Part shown: piece after piece, positions 15,390-23,750 of the stretch
How the letters are laid out: each line of letters begins with the position of its first letter
Numbering within the stretch: the stretch's first letter is position 1
Origin: an uncultured Hungatella sp.
GTDB lineage: Bacteria; Bacillota; Clostridia; Lachnospirales; Lachnospiraceae
Length of the DNA stretch: 35,066 nt
Assembly (NCBI GenBank): GCA_910588325.1
Contig: CAJUPP010000037.1
Span: forward strand, 1 to 35,066
Direction of reading: 5' to 3'
Position numbers and translations under genes: made by a program
The notes under the pieces: generated by a model
Told to the model about the DNA's origin: nothing
Databases searched by the model: none
The model's input: only the letters and a program-made list of their open reading frames with translations

Positions 15390-17847
15390 ACACAGATTGT
15401 GGATAGGGCCGCTGATTCTTATGCTGGTCCTATCTGCTTTTTTCACCGTGTATGGAAAAGATATTTCTGCACAGACGAAAGAATCTGATTCAGAAAACGG
15501 AATTCGTATAGAAGTGACATATGGATATGGGAATCATGTCAAAGGAGGCAGGTATATTCCGGTAGAAGTCTGGCTTGGCAATGGGGGAGAGGAAGAGTTT
15601 CAGGGAAATATCCGGATTTTGACGATGGAGTCAGACTATGATATATACAGACATGGTTTCCCTGTGACCATTCCGGCAAAGGGCGAGGAGCGAAAACAGG
15701 TATATTTCCCCATTGGGAACCGGTCAGACCAGATGTTTGTAGAACTGACAGACCAAAATGGGAAACAGGTATTGAACAAACGGATCAAACTGAATTTCAG
15801 CCTGGATGTGCCGGAACTTTTTATAGGAGTCTTAAGTGATACGCCTGAGAAGCTGAAAGCGTGGGATGAAGTCGGAGTTGATTATGGCATGCTTCGGACC
15901 AGGCTTGTGGAATTTCGTACGGATACGTTTCCGGAGGATGTCATTGGGCTGGATATGATCGATGTTCTGTTAATCAGCAATTATCGAATCAGGGATCTTT
16001 CCGAAGAGCAGAATCAGGTATTGGTAGAATGGGTCCGCAGCGGAGGAACCATGATCCTGGGAACCGGAATGCGAGTGGATGATACTCTGGGGCGTTTTGC
16101 TCCGGAACTTCTGGATGAGTCATACGATCCGCCGACGGTTGAATCTGTCAACATGGGGACGGAGTACGCCAGAGACAATCCCACAGATGCCATGCTGGAG
16201 ATTCCGTGTGTGGAGTTTGCCCTGTCGGGGGAAAATGTGATTCTGGCAGATGAGGACAGGACCCTTCTGGCGACTACGGTATATTCCAGAGGGAGCATTG
16301 CGGTGGCGGCATATGATTTTACGGAAATTGATTCGTTCTGTCAGGAAAACCCGTCCTTTCTGGATAATGTTCTGACAGAGGTGCTGGGAAACACCAAGAT
16401 TAACCGGCTTGTGGAATCTGTGTACAGTGGTAATTCCAGCCAGTACTGGTCTGTGAGGAATATGATTAATACCGGCAATGTGGCAGAACTTCCAAATCTG
16501 GGGCTGTACGTTTTGGAAATAGCGATCTATGTCTTCCTGGCGGGAATCGGCTTGTATATTTTTCTGCGCCAGAGAGAGCTGATAGAGCTGTACAGGGCGG
16601 GAGTCATTGTGCTTTCGCTCATGTTTACCATACTTTTTTATCTGATGGGCAATAAGACCAGATTTCGGGACAGTTTCTATACCTATGCCCAGTTTTTGGA
16701 GACTTCAAAGAGCGCGGTCAGTGAAAATACGTACATGAATGTCCGGGCTCCTTATAACAAACCATATACGGCATATCTTACGGCAGATTATTGGGTAAAG
16801 CCGATCACCAGAAGCTATTACTATGAGACAGGAACCCTGCCCAGGTTTACAGGGGCGGAGGATTACCGCATAGCCATTGACCATCAGCCAGAACAGACGG
16901 CAGTTTCCATGCAGAATATCCCGGCATTTGAGCCGCGTTATTTTCAGCTGAGCAAAATAGAAGATAATGAGGAGGGGATAGGTTTTTACGGCGAAATCGA
17001 GGTGGACAGAAAAGGAATTCGCGGTCAGATTACCAGCCATTTTCTGGAGAAGATGGAAAATTGCGTGGTCCTCATGTATGATAAACTGATATATCTTGGA
17101 GATATGGAGCCGGGAGAATCGAAAAGCTTAAGTGATTTTCAGGTATTGGAATATCCGAGAAATCATAACCATCAGATTGCGGCCTATATTTCCGGAGAAA
17201 ACAGATTTGAAAATAGGGATATCGAGAATCAGGAATATGTGACAGCAGCGGAAAGGACCAATCTGCTGGAATTTTATCTGGATAACTATATGCCTGCCTA
17301 TACTCCGGGGGCCAGAATCGTTGGGATTCAGGCACAGGGAGACAGCGGGAGAACCTTTTTAAAGGCAGCTATGGCAGAGGGATATACGATAGTGTCTTCC
17401 GTAGTGTCCGTGTATTCCAGCGAGGATGAGGTTCTGTACCGTCCGGCAGTGGTGAAACGTCCTGAGGTGCTGGGGGGCAATTATGATGAGTCTACCAACT
17501 CTCTGTATGGTGTGGATCCTGTGACTCTGGAATATTCTCTGGGAAATGATGTAAGGATTGAAAGGCTGATCTTTGACTATGTGTCAGAGGAGTTCATTTA
17601 TCAGAATGATGGGAGCCAGATGACATCTTTCGTAGGCAATATCTATTTTTATAATCACAACACAGGGACTTTTGATAGAAAGGATCCATTGAAGGTGGAG
17701 TATAAAGCGGATGAACTGGCGCCCTATCTGTCGCCCAGCAATGGGATTATTATACGGTATGCGTATGAGGATATGATGGAATATAACTGGGATGTTCTGC
17801 TTCCCATGGTGAATATAGTAGGAAGGAGCCGGGATGCTAAAGATTGA
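15379..17847 (+). CDS. Large exported membrane protein, function unknown
   Basis: An 822-residue protein with a cleavable-looking signal peptide (basic MNIKHR, hydrophobic core about 8-27). A long extracytoplasmic part contains a glutamine-amidotransferase-like segment, DVLLISNYRIRDLSEEQNQV followed by VEWVRSGGTMILGTG (about residues 195-230). Two membrane helices lie near 376-396 and 408-428, and a second large domain follows with no recognised motif. The start at 15379 has a good ggagg site (about 15369) and overlaps the kinase gene by 11 bases; a frame beginning at 15337 has no such site. Its end overlaps the ABC ATPase by 14 bases, so it is probably the outer partner of that transporter. 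Similar exported proteins occur beside ABC-2 transporters, but no role is proven. Confidence 0.8.
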   Translation: MNIKHRLWIGPLILMLVLSAFFTVYGKDISAQTKESDSENGIRIEVTYGYGNHVKGGRYIPVEVWLGNGGEEEFQGNIRILTMESDYDIYRHGFPVTIPAKGEERKQVYFPIGNRSDQMFVELTDQNGKQVLNKRIKLNFSLDVPELFIGVLSDTPEKLKAWDEVGVDYGMLRTRLVEFRTDTFPEDVIGLDMIDVLLISNYRIRDLSEEQNQVLVEWVRSGGTMILGTGMRVDDTLGRFAPELLDESYDPPTVESVNMGTEYARDNPTDAMLEIPCVEFALSGENVILADEDRTLLATTVYSRGSIAVAAYDFTEIDSFCQENPSFLDNVLTEVLGNTKINRLVESVYSGNSSQYWSVRNMINTGNVAELPNLGLYVLEIAIYVFLAGIGLYIFLRQRELIELYRAGVIVLSLMFTILFYLMGNKTRFRDSFYTYAQFLETSKSAVSENTYMNVRAPYNKPYTAYLTADYWVKPITRSYYYETGTLPRFTGAEDYRIAIDHQPEQTAVSMQNIPAFEPRYFQLSKIEDNEEGIGFYGEIEVDRKGIRGQITSHFLEKMENCVVLMYDKLIYLGDMEPGESKSLSDFQVLEYPRNHNHQIAAYISGENRFENRDIENQEYVTAAERTNLLEFYLDNYMPAYTPGARIVGIQAQGDSGRTFLKAAMAEGYTIVSSVVSVYSSEDEVLYRPAVVKRPEVLGGNYDESTNSLYGVDPVTLEYSLGNDVRIERLIFDYVSEEFIYQNDGSQMTSFVGNIYFYNHNTGTFDRKDPLKVEYKADELAPYLSPSNGIIIRYAYEDMMEYNWDVLLPMVNIVGRSRDAKD

Positions 17848-18784
17848 CAATCTGAAAAAGAAATATGGGCAGTCCATAGCTCTGGATGGGTTGAGCATGA
17901 ATGTGGAGGACGGAAACCTGTATGGCTTCGTGGGACCAAATGGAGCCGGGAAGACGACCACCATCAAGATTATCACAGGGCTTTTGCTTCCGGACAGCGG
18001 TTTGGTAACCATTGACGACATCGATGTAACCAGAGAACCTGGGCGGATACGGGAGAAAATCGGATATGTGCCGGACTTTTTTGGAATTTATGATAACCTG
18101 AAAGTATCGGAATATATGGAGTTCTTTGCGTCCTGTTACGGGCTGTATGGCCTGAACGCCAGGAGAAGGTGTATGATGCTTTTGGAACAAGTACGTCTGA
18201 GTGAAAAGACGGATTTCTATGTGGAGGGGCTGTCAAGAGGGATGAAGCAGCGTCTCAGTCTGGCGCGGGCGCTGATTCATAATCCGTCCCTGCTGATTAT
18301 GGATGAGCCTACGGCCGGTTTGGACCCAAGAACCCGTCTGGAATTCCGGCAGATTCTAAAGGAGCTGCGGGAACAGAAAAAAACAATTTTGATCAGTTCC
18401 CATATTTTGCCTGAATTGTCGGAGGTATGTACGGATATCGGGATTGTGGATCAGGGGAGGGTGGTACTGGAGGGCGCTATGGACGATATTCTGAATCAGA
18501 TTAATGTCAGCAGCCCTCTGGTTATATCTATAAAAGGCAGCCAGGATGTGGCTATCGGGATCTTGAGAGATCATCCCAATGTCGAGACGATTACCATTCA
18601 GCAGGAAGATATCATGGTAACTTTTAACGGAGACAGACAGGAGGAAATTATGCTTTTGCAGCAACTGGTTGATGCAGAGGTGATGGTTTATGGATTTATG
18701 AGAGAAAAAGGAAGTCTGGAGTCTGTATTCATGGAAATTACCAATCACAGCGAGGAAAGGCTGGTGTTGATTCATGAAGGTTAA
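17834..18784 (+). CDS. ABC transporter ATP-binding protein (ABC-2 type)
   Basis: A 316-residue ATPase that would power the permease encoded next. Walker A is GPNGAGKT (34-41), the signature motif is LSRGMKQR (about 132-139, Arg for the second residue of LSGGQ) and Walker B is LLIMDEPTAG (Asp157, Glu158). The H-loop is in ISSHILPE. A C-terminal extension of about 95 residues resembles the DrrA/CcmA-type regulatory tail. The ATG follows aaggag (17822-17827) and overlaps the preceding gene by 14 bases; its own end overlaps the permease by 11. The substrate is unknown. The LSRGM variant is common in ABC-2 exporters and GldA-like ATPases. Confidence 0.94.
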   Translation: MLKIDNLKKKYGQSIALDGLSMNVEDGNLYGFVGPNGAGKTTTIKIITGLLLPDSGLVTIDDIDVTREPGRIREKIGYVPDFFGIYDNLKVSEYMEFFASCYGLYGLNARRRCMMLLEQVRLSEKTDFYVEGLSRGMKQRLSLARALIHNPSLLIMDEPTAGLDPRTRLEFRQILKELREQKKTILISSHILPELSEVCTDIGIVDQGRVVLEGAMDDILNQINVSSPLVISIKGSQDVAIGILRDHPNVETITIQQEDIMVTFNGDRQEEIMLLQQLVDAEVMVYGFMREKGSLESVFMEITNHSEERLVLIHEG

Positions 18785-19649
18785 TCCGGTCTACAAACTG
18801 GAAACAAAGGTCAGTACCAGGTCCTTTCGTTTTCCTATGGTGATTTTTGCGTTTAACACTGTATTGTCACTGGTTGCGCTGCTTAATATGTACTCTGTCA
18901 TTACACAGGTAAAAAGAACGGCAGAAATTCAGTATTCCAGTTTTATAAATCTGTATATCTTTGTAGCAATCATGGAATTTACCCTGCTTTTGTTTATTAT
19001 TCCGGCCATTACGGCAGGCAGCATCAGTGGGGAACGGGAACGACAGACGCTGGAACTGACGCTGACTACGAAAATGAGTCCTACAGACATTGTCCTGGGG
19101 AAGCTGTTCGCCAGCTTATCCACCATATTTCTTTTAATTGTGTCAAGTTTTCCTGTTTTATCGCTGTCTTTTGTCTATGGCGGAGTTATGGTGAAGGATA
19201 TTTTGCTGCTTCTGGTCTGTTACGGTGTAACCGGACTGCTGACAGGAAGCATTGGCATTTTCTGCTCAGCCTGTTTTAAGAAATCTACGATTGCTACGGC
19301 GGCCAGCTACTGCCTGACTGTGGTTATTATGGCAGGGACGGTTGCAGTCAATCATCTGGTGTTTTTGTTCTCTCAGATATCTTCAGCGGAAGGGGGGAGA
19401 GGAAGCGGCATATTTTTCTATCTGCTGTTAGCCAATCCGGTTTCCATTTTTCGAACAGCGTTAAACAGCCAGATGGGAAGGGAACCAGGGATGGCCGGTA
19501 TTTTTCCCTGGCTGTCTCAAATGCCGGATAATGTGATTACGGAGTACTGGATGGTTTTTGGAGTTTTAGTACAGATTGTGATATCTGTCCTGCTTTTGCG
19601 TATGGCTGTCCGGAAAGTAGAGCCGTGTAAAAGGAAGAGAAGATTCTGA
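18774..19649 (+). CDS. ABC-2 type transporter permease
   Basis: A 291-residue membrane protein with about six hydrophobic helices (near 20-40, 62-85, 115-135, 142-165, 175-200 and 255-277). Between the second and third helices is the segment SGERERQTLELTLTTKMSPT, the cytoplasmic coupling motif typical of ABC-2 and GldF-like permeases. It overlaps the ATPase gene by 11 bases. The pair with one large exported partner resembles Gld-type or ABC-2 complexes. The transported substrate cannot be inferred. Confidence 0.9.
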   Translation: MKVNPVYKLETKVSTRSFRFPMVIFAFNTVLSLVALLNMYSVITQVKRTAEIQYSSFINLYIFVAIMEFTLLLFIIPAITAGSISGERERQTLELTLTTKMSPTDIVLGKLFASLSTIFLLIVSSFPVLSLSFVYGGVMVKDILLLLVCYGVTGLLTGSIGIFCSACFKKSTIATAASYCLTVVIMAGTVAVNHLVFLFSQISSAEGGRGSGIFFYLLLANPVSIFRTALNSQMGREPGMAGIFPWLSQMPDNVITEYWMVFGVLVQIVISVLLLRMAVRKVEPCKRKRRF

Positions 19650-19670
19650 TTTCAGGGAGAGAAGAATGCC

Positions 19671-20654
19671 ATGGTATTGCTATGTGAGAAATGGACAGGA
19701 AAAGACGGTGTCAGCCGGATTAGAGTTTTAGAGTGCAGAGGCCTGGACAGCCTGGCAGCCATCCCAATACAGATAGAGGAAGCATTTGTGACAGAGTTAT
19801 CTCCGTATCTGTTTTCTTCATACACAAATCATGAGAAAGAAGAGGCATCCCCCTCCTTTTGGTGGTCAGACAGAGAGGGGCGGATAGAAGAAAAGGAGGC
19901 GATTTCCCTGCCTGTATTAAAGGGAAATCATGTGGAGGAGATTTCTCTACCGTCTTCATTGGAGAAAGTCGGGGCATATGCGTTTTATAACTGTGAGAAG
20001 ATAAAAAGGCTGGAGGTTTACAGCACTACCCTGGATTGGGGAACCGGTGTGTTTACAGGGTGTGGCAAGGTGGAGCATGTGACAATCCATGTGGATGAGG
20101 ACAGAAAGTCCTGTATGAAGGAAATCTTAAGTGAACTGCGCCAGACCTTGTCAGTCACCTATCTTGGCGGCCAGGAGGCCAGGCTGATTTTTTCTGAATT
20201 TTTTGAGGAAGCAGTGGAAAACACACCGGCCAGGATTCTGGTAACCAATACCCATGGGTGCGGAAAGCAATATCGAAACGCGTTTGTTAATACCCAGTTT
20301 CAATTTAAAGAATATGACAGTTTGTTTCCCTATATACAGATTCAGGAATCAGAGGAATTGGCGGCCAGGGTAGCTCTGGGAAGGCAGCTTTATCCATACC
20401 ATCTGACATCTGGGCATGATGCCATGTATCAGGAATACCTGAGGGAACACTGTGTGGCCGCGGCATGTCAGGCGGTAAAACACCAGAATATGGAAGAACT
20501 TCAGTGGCTGATGGACCATATCGCTTATGGTTCCGGTCAGATAGAACAGGTTATTGAGGCGGCGGGAAAAATAAGTGCCGCTGAAATGGTCAGTTATCTG
20601 ATGGATCAAAAAAAGAAGAAGGGAATTGTAAAAAGGCGGCGTTTTCAGCTGTAG
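19671..20654 (+). CDS. Leucine-rich repeat (BspA-type) protein
   Basis: A 327-residue protein without a signal peptide or membrane helix, so probably cytosolic. Residues about 80-145 hold two or three BspA/LRR_5 repeats, recognisable by VEEISLPSSLEKVGAYAFYN and LEVYSTTLDWGTGVFTGC. The C-terminal third is helical and unassigned. It might be a protein-interaction scaffold, since it sits between the permease (21-base gap) and the VWA gene (17-base gap). The ATG at 19671 follows agggaga (19654-19660). An ATG at 19666 in another frame leads only to a 21-codon frame and is ignored. Confidence 0.8.
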   Translation: MVLLCEKWTGKDGVSRIRVLECRGLDSLAAIPIQIEEAFVTELSPYLFSSYTNHEKEEASPSFWWSDREGRIEEKEAISLPVLKGNHVEEISLPSSLEKVGAYAFYNCEKIKRLEVYSTTLDWGTGVFTGCGKVEHVTIHVDEDRKSCMKEILSELRQTLSVTYLGGQEARLIFSEFFEEAVENTPARILVTNTHGCGKQYRNAFVNTQFQFKEYDSLFPYIQIQESEELAARVALGRQLYPYHLTSGHDAMYQEYLREHCVAAACQAVKHQNMEELQWLMDHIAYGSGQIEQVIEAAGKISAAEMVSYLMDQKKKKGIVKRRRFQL

Positions 20655-20671
20655 CGGAAAGGAGAGAGTCT

Positions 20672-22039
20672 ATGATTGACCCCACAAGACATCGTCAGTT
20701 GGAAGAACTTGATATGGTAACTGTGTGCACACAGATTTTATCCAATGCTCGCAATGAACTGTATCTGAACATGCATTTTCTGGATGTTTCCTTAAGCGGC
20801 CTAAGCTTTGAGGCAGATCCGTCTGTCAGCACTGTGGGAACCGATGGATACACGATCTATTATAATCCAGAATATCTGTGCGGCCTGTACCGCCAGGGAC
20901 GGGTATATGTAAATCGGGCTTATCTGCATATGGTGTTTCACTGCCTGTTCTGCCATCTGGATACCAGAGGGAATCGGGCAAAAGACTACTGGAATCTGGC
21001 ATGTGATATTGCTATGGAGTCTGTCATTGACAGTTTATATAAGAAATGCGTCCATGTAGCATCTCATCCTTTCCGGCGGGAAAACTGTCTTCGTCTGAAA
21101 AAGCGAATGAAGGTCCTGACGGCAGAAGGAATCTACCAGGCTCTCCTGGAATGGAACCTGTCAGGTCAGCAGTATGAGCGCCTTGCGGCTGAGTTTCTGG
21201 TAGATGATCACAGGCTGTGGGACAGAGAAAATCCGAAGAGCCAGATGGTTCCAAGGCAGAATGCATGGAGAGATAAGCGTGAGAAAATGCAGACCGAGAT
21301 GGAGGCCATGCCTGAAAAAGAGTCTCAGACCGAGGATGAAAACAGCCTGCTTGAACAGGTTCAGGTTGAAAACAGAGAACGGTATGATTACAGACAGTTT
21401 CTTAAGAAATTTGCTGTACTGAAGGAAGAGATTCAGATCGACGAGGACTCTTTTGACTACATTTACTATACCTATGGGCTGGAGCATTATGGAAATATGC
21501 CATTGATTGAACCGCTGGAGTCAAAGGAAGTGTTTCGGATTGAGGAATTTGTCATTGCTGTTGATACGTCCATGTCCTGTTCTGGAGAACTGGTCCGTCA
21601 TTTCCTGGAAGAAACTTATGGTATCTTAAGCCAGGCGGAGAGCTTTTTCAGGAAGATAAATATCCATATCATTCAGTGCGATGACCAGGTGCGCAGTGAT
21701 GCGGTGATTACCAATTTTCAGCAGATGGAAGATTACATGAGGGATTTTACCATAAAGGGCAAGGGAGGAACCGATTTCAGGCCGGTATTTGAATATGTGG
21801 GAAGTCTGTGTGCGAGAGGAGAATTTACAAGGTTAAAGGGGCTTTTGTATTTTACGGATGGAAAGGGGATCTATCCGGTGAAGGCACCGGTTTATGATAC
21901 GGCATTTATTTTTATTGAGGATACATTTAACAATTCGTATCAGGATATGGCGGTGCCTTCCTGGGCCATAAAGCTGGTGCTGGGGGCAGAGGATATCCAT
22001 ACCGTATCAGGTGAAGGCAGTACTGGGGCGCCGATGTGA
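20672..22039 (+). CDS. VWA-like DUF2201 protein
   Basis: A 455-residue protein with the two halves of the DUF2201 family. The N-terminal metallopeptidase-like domain has the helix YLHMVFHCLFCH (His86, His90, His95), in which the usual HExxH glutamate is Met87, so it may bind metal without being a protease. The C-terminal von Willebrand A-like domain (about 290-440) has the metal site DTSMS (298-302) and a later threonine in GKGGTDF. Such proteins pair with MoxR-type ATPases, and the next gene encodes one. The ATG follows ggaaaggagagag. It is likely an adaptor or substrate-binding subunit for that ATPase; the target is unknown. Confidence 0.9.
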   Translation: MIDPTRHRQLEELDMVTVCTQILSNARNELYLNMHFLDVSLSGLSFEADPSVSTVGTDGYTIYYNPEYLCGLYRQGRVYVNRAYLHMVFHCLFCHLDTRGNRAKDYWNLACDIAMESVIDSLYKKCVHVASHPFRRENCLRLKKRMKVLTAEGIYQALLEWNLSGQQYERLAAEFLVDDHRLWDRENPKSQMVPRQNAWRDKREKMQTEMEAMPEKESQTEDENSLLEQVQVENRERYDYRQFLKKFAVLKEEIQIDEDSFDYIYYTYGLEHYGNMPLIEPLESKEVFRIEEFVIAVDTSMSCSGELVRHFLEETYGILSQAESFFRKINIHIIQCDDQVRSDAVITNFQQMEDYMRDFTIKGKGGTDFRPVFEYVGSLCARGEFTRLKGLLYFTDGKGIYPVKAPVYDTAFIFIEDTFNNSYQDMAVPSWAIKLVLGAEDIHTVSGEGSTGAPM

Positions 22040-22070
22040 CGTAAAAGAAATGGAGAGGAGCGGAGACAGT

Positions 22071-23576
22071 ATGAATATTAAGCGGGCAAAGGAAGAAATC
22101 AGGAATACCATAGAGGCATATCTTTTAAAGGATGAATATGGAGCCTACCACATTCCGATTATCCGACAACGGCCGATTCTTTTGATTGGACCGCCAGGCG
22201 TGGGAAAGACTCAGATTATGGAGCAGATTTCTCAGGAATGCAGGATAGGTCTGGTAGCTTATACGATTACTCATCATACCAGACAGAGCGCCATTGGCCT
22301 GCCGTATATTCAGGAAAAGATATTTAACGGAGTCAGAATGTCTGTGACAGAGTATACCATGAGCGAGATTGTGGCCTCTATCTATGAAAAGACAGAACTT
22401 ACGGGGCTTAGAGAGGGAATTCTGTTTATTGATGAGATTAACTGCGTGTCAGAGACTCTGGCGCCTGCAATGCTCCAGTTTCTCCAGTGTAAGACCTTCG
22501 GCAACCACAGGATTCCAGAAGGGTGGATTATCGTGGCTGCCGGAAATCCGCCGGAGTACAATAAATCGGTGAGAGAATTTGATGTGGTAACTCTGGATCG
22601 TCTGAAAATGATACATGTGGAGCCGGATTTGAAGGTGTGGAAGGAATATGCCAGCCAGGTCCGGATTCATCCGGCAATTCTGTCTTACTTGGATATAAAA
22701 CAGCAGAATTTCTGCCAGATAGAGACTACGGTAGACGGAAAACGTTTCTCCACTCCCAGAGGCTGGGAGGATTTGTCCCGGCTTATAGAGGTCTATGAAA
22801 AGCTTGGAAAAACTGTAGATCGGGATGTGGTACAGCAGTATATCCAGCATGAGAAGATTGCAAAAGATTTCGCCAATTATCTGGAACTTTATTACAAATA
22901 TCAGCAGGATTATCAGATTGAGGAGATTCTGGAAGGAACTGTAAAGGAGTCCATGTGTGATAAGCTGGCTAAGGCGCCTTTTGACGAACGGCTCAGTGTT
23001 ATGAGCCTTCTGCTGGAAACATTAAATAATCATTTTCGTCAGCTTTTCAGGAAGGAAGAGCGGTTGGAGAGGCTGCTGCAGCTTTTTAAAGGCATGAAGC
23101 CAGGCTCCTATGAGGAAGGGGAGTACAGCTGTGCCCTGGAGCGCTTGGAAGGAATCGCAGCAGGGGCCCAGGCAGAATGGAAGTATAAGAAGGAAGCCGG
23201 ACTTCTGGGAAGGAGAGAGGATCATCTGTATCAGGACACCAGACGTACTCTGGAGGAAGGAATCCAGAGGATAAAGGCAGAACATCTTCACACGCCGGAG
23301 CAGGTATGGGGAAAAATAGAAGAGATTTTTGGTGAAAAAAATAGGGAGTATGAGAACCTGTTTGAGAATTGTGGACTTTGGCTGGAGAATGGATTTGACT
23401 TTATGGAGGCGGCCTTTGGAGACAGCCAGGAGATGGTAGTATTTGTGACCGGATTAAATACCGGATTTTACAGCGTGAAGTTTTTACAAGAATATTCGTG
23501 TGAACGGTATTATCAATATAATAAGAGACTGCTGTTTGATCATCAGGAGAGGGAGATTTTGTCAAGGCTGTCATAG
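22071..23576 (+). CDS. MoxR-family AAA+ ATPase
   Basis: A 501-residue AAA+ protein. Walker A is GPPGVGKT (40-47), Walker B is LFIDEIN (about 117-123), and sensor 1 is in IVAAGNPPEYN. The C-terminal half is helical. MoxR ATPases act with VWA proteins to remodel or activate other proteins, as in RavA-ViaA and NorQ-NorD. The start at 22071 is chosen over an in-frame upstream codon at 22011 because ggagaggag (22052-22060) lies just before it and the upstream part overlaps the VWA gene. It closes the module; a new promoter follows about 80 bases later. Confidence 0.9.
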   Translation: MNIKRAKEEIRNTIEAYLLKDEYGAYHIPIIRQRPILLIGPPGVGKTQIMEQISQECRIGLVAYTITHHTRQSAIGLPYIQEKIFNGVRMSVTEYTMSEIVASIYEKTELTGLREGILFIDEINCVSETLAPAMLQFLQCKTFGNHRIPEGWIIVAAGNPPEYNKSVREFDVVTLDRLKMIHVEPDLKVWKEYASQVRIHPAILSYLDIKQQNFCQIETTVDGKRFSTPRGWEDLSRLIEVYEKLGKTVDRDVVQQYIQHEKIAKDFANYLELYYKYQQDYQIEEILEGTVKESMCDKLAKAPFDERLSVMSLLLETLNNHFRQLFRKEERLERLLQLFKGMKPGSYEEGEYSCALERLEGIAAGAQAEWKYKKEAGLLGRREDHLYQDTRRTLEEGIQRIKAEHLHTPEQVWGKIEEIFGEKNREYENLFENCGLWLENGFDFMEAAFGDSQEMVVFVTGLNTGFYSVKFLQEYSCERYYQYNKRLLFDHQEREILSRLS

Positions 23577-23655
23577 TGCTTCCGGAAATTTTCGGCTCCA
23601 ATGAAGCTTTACAGATAAAATTTAGAATGATTTTATAAATGCCTGAAAGGAAGTA

Positions 23656-23664
23656 TGTTATACT
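23656..23664 (+). promoter_or_regulatory. Extended -10 promoter of the second two-component system
   Basis: TGT followed by TATACT (23659-23664) forms an extended -10. The -35 position is weak. The start would be near 23671, about 80 bases before the TTG start of the kinase. Confidence 0.5.
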
Positions 23665-23750
23665 AATATAGATAATAAAAATGTTAAAATATGAAAAGGC
23701 ATGATTTTGAGACATGCCAAGCACACCGAAAAGAGAGGAGGGCGTCGGCC

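Noticed and set aside
19666..19731. Alternative start for the LRR protein at the ATG five bases upstream
   Set aside because: That codon is in a different frame and leads to a stop after 21 codons.
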